A stretch of 64,000 nt of DNA from Diploptera punctata. Taxonomy: Eukaryota > Arthropoda > Insecta > Blattodea > Blaberidae. Location of the stretch: the NCBI GenBank assembly GCA_030220185.1, contig JASPKZ010009651.1, positions 1 through 64,000 of the forward strand, read 5' to 3'. The notes beneath the pieces were generated by a model. That model was not told where the DNA came from. It worked only from the letters and a program-made list of their open reading frames with translations, and ran no database searches. How positions within the stretch are numbered: position 1 is the stretch's first letter; each line of letters begins with the position of its first letter. The position numbers and the translations under genes were made by a program. Below, piece by piece: positions 57,600-64,000 of this stretch.

Positions 57600-58185
57600 A
57601 AAACAGAATATATGTGTTTGGAAAAGGATGTGGATGACCTCATACTCGGAACAGGGAAAATAAAGAAAAATGTGATTTTTTAAATAAAGACATTACATAG
57701 AATAATTTGGAACAAAAATATTACAAAGGAAACTAAAATGAAAATTTACAAGAGCATAATACAGAATATTTTGTCATATGGAAGTGAAGCGTGGTCTTTG
57801 ATAAAAGAATAAAATTAGAACAGTTGAATCTGATTATTTTAGAAGAAGCCTCCAAAATACAAGACAGGATAAATAAGAAATGAATTCTTTTGGAGAGAAA
57901 TGAATGTCACCACATCTGTTGTTAAGAGGATTGAAAATCAAACGCTTAAATGGCATGGCCATGTACAAAGAATGGAAAATGAAAGATGGCCAAAAAATGT
58001 ATATCAGTGGTCACCCCCTGGAAGAAATAAAACGTGGCAGACCAAAGATGGAAATGGAAAACCTACGTCAGAAGTGTAATGGATGATAGCAATGTGGAAG
58101 AAGGAAATTGGAATGATAGAAATAAATGGAAACTGAAGACGGTAAACCTGTAAGTGGGGGAAATGCGAAGAAGAAGATAAGTCTA
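57600..58185 (+). mobile_element. LINE relic, C-terminal part
   Basis: + reads TKETKMKIYKSIIQNILSYG (57730-57782), SEAWSL, then VVKRIENQTLKWHGHVQRME (57919-57978) with NERWPKNVYQWSPPGRNK after a frameshift. These are the thumb and basic end of a LINE polyprotein. Distinct from LINE A and B by sequence. Confidence 0.72.
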
Positions 58186-58327
58186 ACAATGTTTATTATT
58201 TTTTATTATTATTTAATTATTGTTATTACTATCATTATCATCATCATAAACATTACAGATAGCCCATCTAGCCTGTTCCGTCTCAATAGTTAACTGAAGC
58301 CGAGAAGTGGTCAAATATAATCCTAAT

Positions 58328-58329
<2 letters not shown>

Positions 58330-58383
<54 letters not shown>
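58330..58383. repeat. (ATT)n
   Basis: About 18 ATT units just upstream of SINE C. Confidence 0.95.
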
Positions 58384-58401
58384 TTAATTATTATTAATTC
58401 A

Positions 58402-58734
58402 AGGCGTCTCCGTGGCGCAAGCGGTTAGACTCTCACCTCTAAACGCTGGGGTCCCGAGATCGAATCTCGGTCACTCCATGTGGGTTTCGTGGTGGACGAA
58501 ATGGAGCTTGGACAGGTTTTTCTCGTGGGTTTCTCCCGTTTTCCCCTGCCACAATTTCATTCCACCATTTGTCCACACTTATCTCATTCATTTCGTTTCA
58601 TTTCGTTCAACTACCCCCGTGATGGTACGTCAGGCGTGGTCGGCCGGCAACCCTTGCCATTCACAGATCTCTACATAGAGGGGTTCATCTCATCTCTTCC
58701 TTCGACCCGACCCTGAGTTGGACCCAGTTGAGGA

Positions 58735-58737
<3 letters not shown>
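58402..58737 (+). mobile_element. SINE C, tRNA-derived, near full length
   Basis: The head GGCGTCTCCGTGGCGCAAGC, GGTTAGACTCTC (box A) and GATCGAATCTC (box B) is Leu- or Ser-tRNA-like with GGCGCAAGCGG. The body has GGACGAAATGGAGCTTGGAC and GGGTTTCTCCCGTTTTCC; the 3' end CCCTGAGTTGGACCCAGTTG runs into AAT repeats (58737-58798). It sits between ATT and AAT arrays, so it may have inserted within a microsatellite. ORFs here are by-products. Confidence 0.85.
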
Positions 58738-58798
<61 letters not shown>

Positions 58799-58899
58799 CA
58801 TATATAATCCTAATGTATTATTATTACTATTATTATTATTAGTATTATTATTATATTAAATATAATTAAGTTACTTTGTATGTATGAAATATATAGTGA

Positions 58900-59075
58900 A
58901 ACACAAGATTACTGAAGACGATTTATAAACGGAATTTGACAGGAAGAAAGCAGAGATTAAGACCAAAATTAACCTGGGAAAAAGGAACAGTAAGAAGAAT
59001 GGAAGAAAGAGGCTAGAAAGAAGGGGCGTGGAAGAAAATAGATGAATAGGTTTTGGCTCCAGAATTTTGATATGG
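58900..59075 (+). mobile_element. LINE C-terminal relic
   Basis: + text near 58925-59040 reads NLTGRKQRLRPKLTWEKGTV-like then a basic run, the usual GRPxLTWE ending. Short and decayed. Confidence 0.5.
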
Positions 59076-59086
59076 ACACAGGGATA

Positions 59087-59955
59087 TCTAATATATAAAA
59101 GTGAATGTTTGTTAGTTTGTTTGTACTTTATGCGCGGCCATACCGTTAATCTGATTGTGATGGGGGTTTTGGCAAAATGTTCAGGAGATTCCCGGGATGA
59201 ATATAGGCTGTAAGAGAGTTGTGATACGCAACTCCTATACCCTTAAAAATCGCCCTTTGTAGTGGAAAAAGGTGAAAAAAGTAGCTCTTTGGACGCTTAA
59301 ATGGCTTACGCTGCCTAAAACCATAACAAATACACAAAATTAATGTACACAGAATTGAATATCTTAAAAAAGCTCTACAAAAACGTCTGCGAACAGCATA
59401 TTTATATTTATTTCTTACGAATAACTCACAATAACCATTTTTGTCTTTCATTGATGAAATGAAGATCGAGACAAGTAGGCCTACTTAGATTCCTGTGCAA
59501 GCATAGCAGCATATAGGTATTATTTTACGGATAACTCACAATAACGAGTTTTGTCTTTTAGCTCATTTATGCCAAGAAGATCGAGATAAGTAAATTCCCG
59601 TACAACACTTGGTAATCAGCACGGGGAATTTAAAAAATAATTACGATATATATTTATAATTATTTTTCGTTTCACTTAATCAACTAATTATAAGTACATT
59701 AATTTTCGAATTTTCGTCTTTCAGCTCATTTATGCCAAGAAGAGCGGGATGAGTAGATTCCCGGACAAGCCGGGTAAACAGCACGGGATATCAAAAAATA
59801 ATTACGATATAAATGTTTCCTTTTACTTATTTAACCAATCATAAAACATATTAATTTTCGTATTTAGGCTCTTTTTTTACTTATTCAACTAAACATAAAA
59901 GCACATTAATTTTCATTTAATTAGGCTAGCAGCGCACGTCGGGTATAAGCTAGTG
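59087..59955 (-). repeat. Repeat family R, copy 4
   Basis: Minus strand: starts TTATACCCGACGTGCGCTGC (59935-59954) and ends near AACAAACTAACAAACATTCA (59103-59122). Candidate flanking match TCTAATA at 59086-59092 and 59958-59964 could be a 7-bp target duplication. Confidence 0.8.
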
Positions 59956-59980
59956 TCTAATACATTTTAAAACATGAGGA

Positions 59981-59982
59981 TA

Positions 59983-60032
<50 letters not shown>
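59981..60032. repeat. (AAT)n
   Basis: About 17 AAT units next to repeat R copy 4. Confidence 0.95.
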
Positions 60033-60035
<3 letters not shown>

Positions 60036-60039
60036 CAAT

Positions 60040-60890
60040 AACGTCATGGGAACAAAGGAAGATAAAGATATAAGATTTATTCGTTGCTTATTGCTGATGC
60101 CTTTATAGTTACTGATGACAAAAGATTACGAAGATTTAGAGTACGGGACAATCCATATCAAATCGGACAGCAAAAAATCTTGCAATTTATTTTTTTAATT
60201 TTATGTATCCCTAAATATAGTGAATACATTTATAAACGTATTAATACAGAAATTTAATTTTTATCTTTATAGGTTCGTAGTTATGATGATCTAAAATTTA
60301 TCGTAAATATGATAAACTAAAACGTTTACTAACTAATATTTCTGAAACAGTAAAACAGCAAAAATTTGTTTCCAAACATATCTATATAGGTGATATCATG
60401 TAGTTTAAGGGTGTTTTTTTTATAATTAGGATATTTTTATTTTCGGTGTCAATTTTTGTGTTATGGCGGTTTACCGCAGTACATATCAAAAAATGAAAAC
60501 GGAAAAAATACAGGATATTACTCACGTAATAAGGATTAATTTGCAGCAATTACCCTTTTGGAGAGTTGAATAGTTCAGACAATATAATGTTTTTTATTCT
60601 ATTTTCGTAAAAAACTCGCGGGTCCACGGCCGCAGCAGATTCATTTCACGACCAAGGTCGCGCGTGTACTTTATTGAAAGAGCTTCATCAGTGACTTTTT
60701 CAATTGCCATTAAATCGAATAGATTATTATATGTTCTGCTTAATGGGACAGTGCCGTAAATTTATAAAAGTGGCGATATTTTAATTCTTACGCAGTAGAT
60801 ATTTATTTATCAAATTTTATTGCTGAAGTAAGAAGTTAAAGAGCTCTGTTACTTACGTTTACTTTGAATTATTAAACAAATTATTTATAA
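60040..60890. other. No recognised feature
   Basis: AT-rich, a GC-richer patch at 60600-60670. No ORF or repeat edge. Confidence 0.45.
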
Positions 60891-60894
60891 CTAA

Positions 60895-61305
60895 CTCACT
60901 CACTGGCTCTGCGGAACCTGCAGTTCATGGCAGCGCAGACATAAGCTCTCCATACATCCCATCCCGAGCTAACGTTTTTTCAATTATCCCCTGTATAATC
61001 TACTTCCCTCAATCATGTATAATGTTATTCTCCCACCTCATTCTTAATCTTCCAACTGGGCGTTTTCCCTTCCGGTTTTCCTACCAGAAATTCCAAGCAC
61101 CTCTTTCATCCTCCATACGTGCCACATTTCCTGCCCATCGCAGTCTACGGGACTTAACTGTTTTCATTATATCTGGCTTCTATACAGATCATGTAGCTCA
61201 CTATGTAGTTTTCTCCATTCACCTGTCTGTTCATCTCTTTTGATCCAAAAATTTTCCTAAGAACTTTATTCTCAAATACTCGTAATCTTCTGTCCTTTTT
61301 TAAAA
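60895..61305 (-). mobile_element. LINE A relic, 3' end
   Basis: Minus strand: FEYEIKFLGKIFG near 61230-61290, RQVNGEN near 61212, SRRLRWAGNVARME-like near 61100-61160, then KGRLGRLRMRWENN-like near 61025-61075 and the 3' end CCATGAACTGCAGGTTCCGC (60913-60932) with AGTGAGTGAG tail. Confidence 0.8.
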
Positions 61306-62535
61306 CAAAAATTTATTTTGTTAAAAATTTTTCATTACAGTTTAAATATAAATTATATAATAACTATTTCATCATTAATTGAATAACTGGTATAAATTTT
61401 TATTATGTTATAATTACTAATTTCAGTCTTAAAATAACTTTTTATTCAGTGTATTCTATTGTACCCTGAAAATTTTGACGAAATAGTAATTGTTCTAAGA
61501 TATCACTTCAAATAAAACCGAATGTTTTAATACTCGTATCCTTCCTACCAACAATGATAATGCAGATGTCAGGAAGTTTCCTTAAACATCTGTTTTACAT
61601 AAATAATTCTCAGTTCAGATTACATACTAGATAGTTTATTTACACCACTGGGTATGTTTTTAGTGCATTCGTCATTTTAAGTGTCACAGTCAAATTAAAT
61701 ATAATATCTTATTGTTCTTAACTCACAAGTTTGCAGATCTACAAAGACTGAATGGTGAGTTAGAAGTTAAATATAATTTTAATTATGCATATATTAGTAT
61801 ACAATAGTTAAATCCTTAAATAAGTTTATAATTAAAATAATTCAATATTTATACAATGAAAATGTAATGTTTTAATTAAACTATATAAACGAAGAAATAT
61901 AAATGGAATTAAACCATTAACAATATTATGTGTTAATACATAATTTTACAATTTCTTAAATATTTCTGGAATGAGAGAATAATCGTAGAGGTATACATTT
62001 TGTGTTATAAAAGGAGAATAATGGGAAGTTTAGATATTAAATTAAATACTATAACATATTAGCTTATAATAAAAGCTAATATTATCGGGCATTTTAATAT
62101 CATCTTAGATATGTCATGAGTAGGGGATGCAAGATCAGTAGTGATACCAAGCCAATAAAATATATTTATACCTCTTAATATTACTTGTAACAGAATGAAA
62201 ATTGTTATAAATTATTATCGATAGCTTATCATTATTTACAATATTCCACATCAGACATTGGTGTAGGGTACAAGTACAAAATATTACAACACATTACAAA
62301 ACTACTCTCTAGAAATATTTTTAATAGGCCTACCAGCTTGAATTTCGAAGGTGCTTAGTAATTTAAATTAAACTATACATTAGCCAAAATCAGCACAAAT
62401 TAACCGCCTACTGCAATATATCAATAACGATTGTTATATTTAATGACGTTTTTATATGCAATTTATTTTAAACGCGAGGTTCTCCACGTATCATAATTTA
62501 CGACACGGGACTTTCACGGATTTCCTTCCTTCTGG
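61306..62535. other. No recognised feature
   Basis: Very AT-rich throughout with no ORF over about 60 codons and no detectable repeat. Confidence 0.5.
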
Positions 62536-62539
62536 AGAA

Positions 62540-62645
62540 AGCTACATTCAGAATGTTACGCCTTTAAAATGCCATTGATTCCTATCGAGTTTGAACCCGC
62601 GAACCTCGGAATCGGAGTCGTGACAGAGTGAACCACTTGTCCACG
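62540..62645 (-). mobile_element. SINE B head fragment
   Basis: Minus strand: GTGGACAAGTGGTTCACTCT (box A), CCGAGGTTCGCGGGTTCAAA (box B), TCGATAGGAATCAATGGCAT. Matches the first third of SINE B. Confidence 0.6.
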
Positions 62646-64000
62646 ATGATGATGATAATGTAATCATTGTATAATGGTAATAAAAATAATGTAATGATGG
62701 ATAATAACAATAAAAATATTTGTAAGTGCGCAAAGGGAATATACCCAAGTAAGCTCCGTCATTGTTTGTACGAGCGAGCGAACTCCACTCACGCGAAAGG
62801 TATTGCGGGCAGTCTACACAGAGGGAAATTTTAGGGAAAATAATTTATTTTGGGTAGGTAGTTTCCTTTCAAGACTCCATTTTAATACTAAGTACAAAAA
62901 ATTAACTGGTGTTCAGGTAATAATGTGGACACTTTTTGATTTATTAAAATTTTGGTGTGAGGGAAGGTCAATATGCATATTAATTGCATTTACGCCCTTC
63001 AGACAACAAACGTACATAGTAACATACTAATTTTCACGCGATAGAGCATAAAATCAGCTTATAAAATTACTATCTTTTCAAGCTGAGGGAATAGCCATAC
63101 TTCGAGAAATGTATTTATACAACGAGGACTATTTACAACCATACGATAAATTGACAGCTCTCTTACATCTTTAATGACAACAAGCGAAGACCTGAAATTA
63201 GTTTCAGATGTTCCGTATATCATAAAGTTTCATTGTAAAACACAAAATGGTAACTTTTTAAAGATGCGAGGTCAATTTTCACAATTTTTTTGCCGATTTC
63301 GTATGGACTGTCCCGTACCATGACAAGAAAAAACTGGAGGATATATGAAAAAATTGGGATTTAAGATAAATTTGGATTTGTGCTAACAGAGGGTGTGTGC
63401 TAAACAGAGATAAATAAAAAGATCTGATTTGAGAATAGTCGGGCCCGTTGGAACGTAGCGAAGCATGCTGAGATATGCATAATTGGAGACAAAATTATTG
63501 CAAATGCAAGTCACGATGCTGGAGTTAATTGAGGATAAAAAAAGAGCAAATCTAGAAAACCATAATTACTTGGTGCAGTATGGGATCAGAATATAAGTAC
63601 TAAACTTAAAACAAATTATTTTAATACAACAATAAGGTTTATACAATAAACTACGGTGCAGAAAGAAAACATAGGGATCAAATCTAGAACAATAAGTAAA
63701 TTAAATTATGCACAAATGGATTGTGGGAGGCGATCAGCGTCAGGCTGAAATTTCTAAAAGTGATACTTATAAAAACACAATGCAATTAAACAAAAGATGC
63801 ATGTTCAAACATAAATTATGGATTTCATAAAAAAACACCACAATTGAGAATATACAAGAATAGACAGAAACAGCTTCCTAATAAGACTATTATAATGGGT
63901 TGCCACAGAAGGAGAAGAAGAAAAAATAGAACGGCCAAAAATAACGTGGATTTGATGGTGTTTTGCGCCGTGAACTTGCATCCTAAAACTGTTGTTTTCT
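62646..64000. other. No clear gene; weak LINE-like traces at the end
   Basis: 63420-63960 on + contains LINE-flavoured scraps (…KLNYAQMDCGRR…, and ERPKITWI near 63932-63955), too decayed to place. 62803-63030 is an open 75-codon stretch without known motifs. Confidence 0.35.

Overview
This window looks like intergenic DNA from a repeat-rich arthropod genome, most likely an insect. The AT-rich composition, many ATT/AAT microsatellites, several tRNA-derived SINE families and RTE-like LINEs all fit. The C-terminal LINE peptide around 2785-2845 (…RAYVRAAMNLRV…) resembles repeat-derived proteins I recall from cockroach assemblies, so a cockroach or other polyneopteran is my weak guess. I see no single-copy host gene: every recognisable coding stretch belongs to a mobile element, and nearly all are broken.

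Layout. 1-2860: LINE A on +, cut by the window edge. 2.9-12.4 kb: SINE pieces, old LINE remnants, two hairpin elements and the first copy of repeat family R. 12.67-15.32 kb: a mariner-like transposon with a decayed transposase, tRNA-like modules near both ends and a hairpin element beside the transposase. 15.4-16.4 kb: a long ATT/ATC array. 17.0-24.1 kb: a three-level nest. A minus-strand LINE A relic holds a complete RTE-like LINE (B1), which holds a 2258-bp DNA transposon (T1). 26.6-29.4 kb: a transposase relic, two 5'-truncated LINEs with target duplications and a 300-bp tandem duplication. 30.3-34.7 kb: repeat R, then a mariner-like element whose left terminal repeat received a second DNA transposon (T2). 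34.7-46.6 kb: three internally deleted LINE A derivatives, another LINE A copy, a rearranged LINE and a CR1/Jockey-type 3' end. 47-52.3 kb: an intact SINE, then complete LINE B3 split by a solo LTR. 52.3-64 kb: two SINEs, two more R copies, a hAT-type element with an 8-bp duplication, and largely featureless AT-rich DNA.

The most interesting object is the T1/T2 pair. They are nearly identical elements with 12-bp outer terminal repeats (CACTGGGGAACA), longer patchy internal repeats, TTA or TAA target duplications, and one protein with N-terminal CxxC pairs and a plausible D-D-E core. Both insertion sites can be checked inside this window. The two copies differ almost only by single-base indels, which points to recent transposition and possibly to sequencing error rather than true decay. 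Second is a family of hairpin elements with shared outer arms, different inner palindromes and hammerhead-like boxes. All coordinates are hand-read; boundaries without target duplications are approximate.
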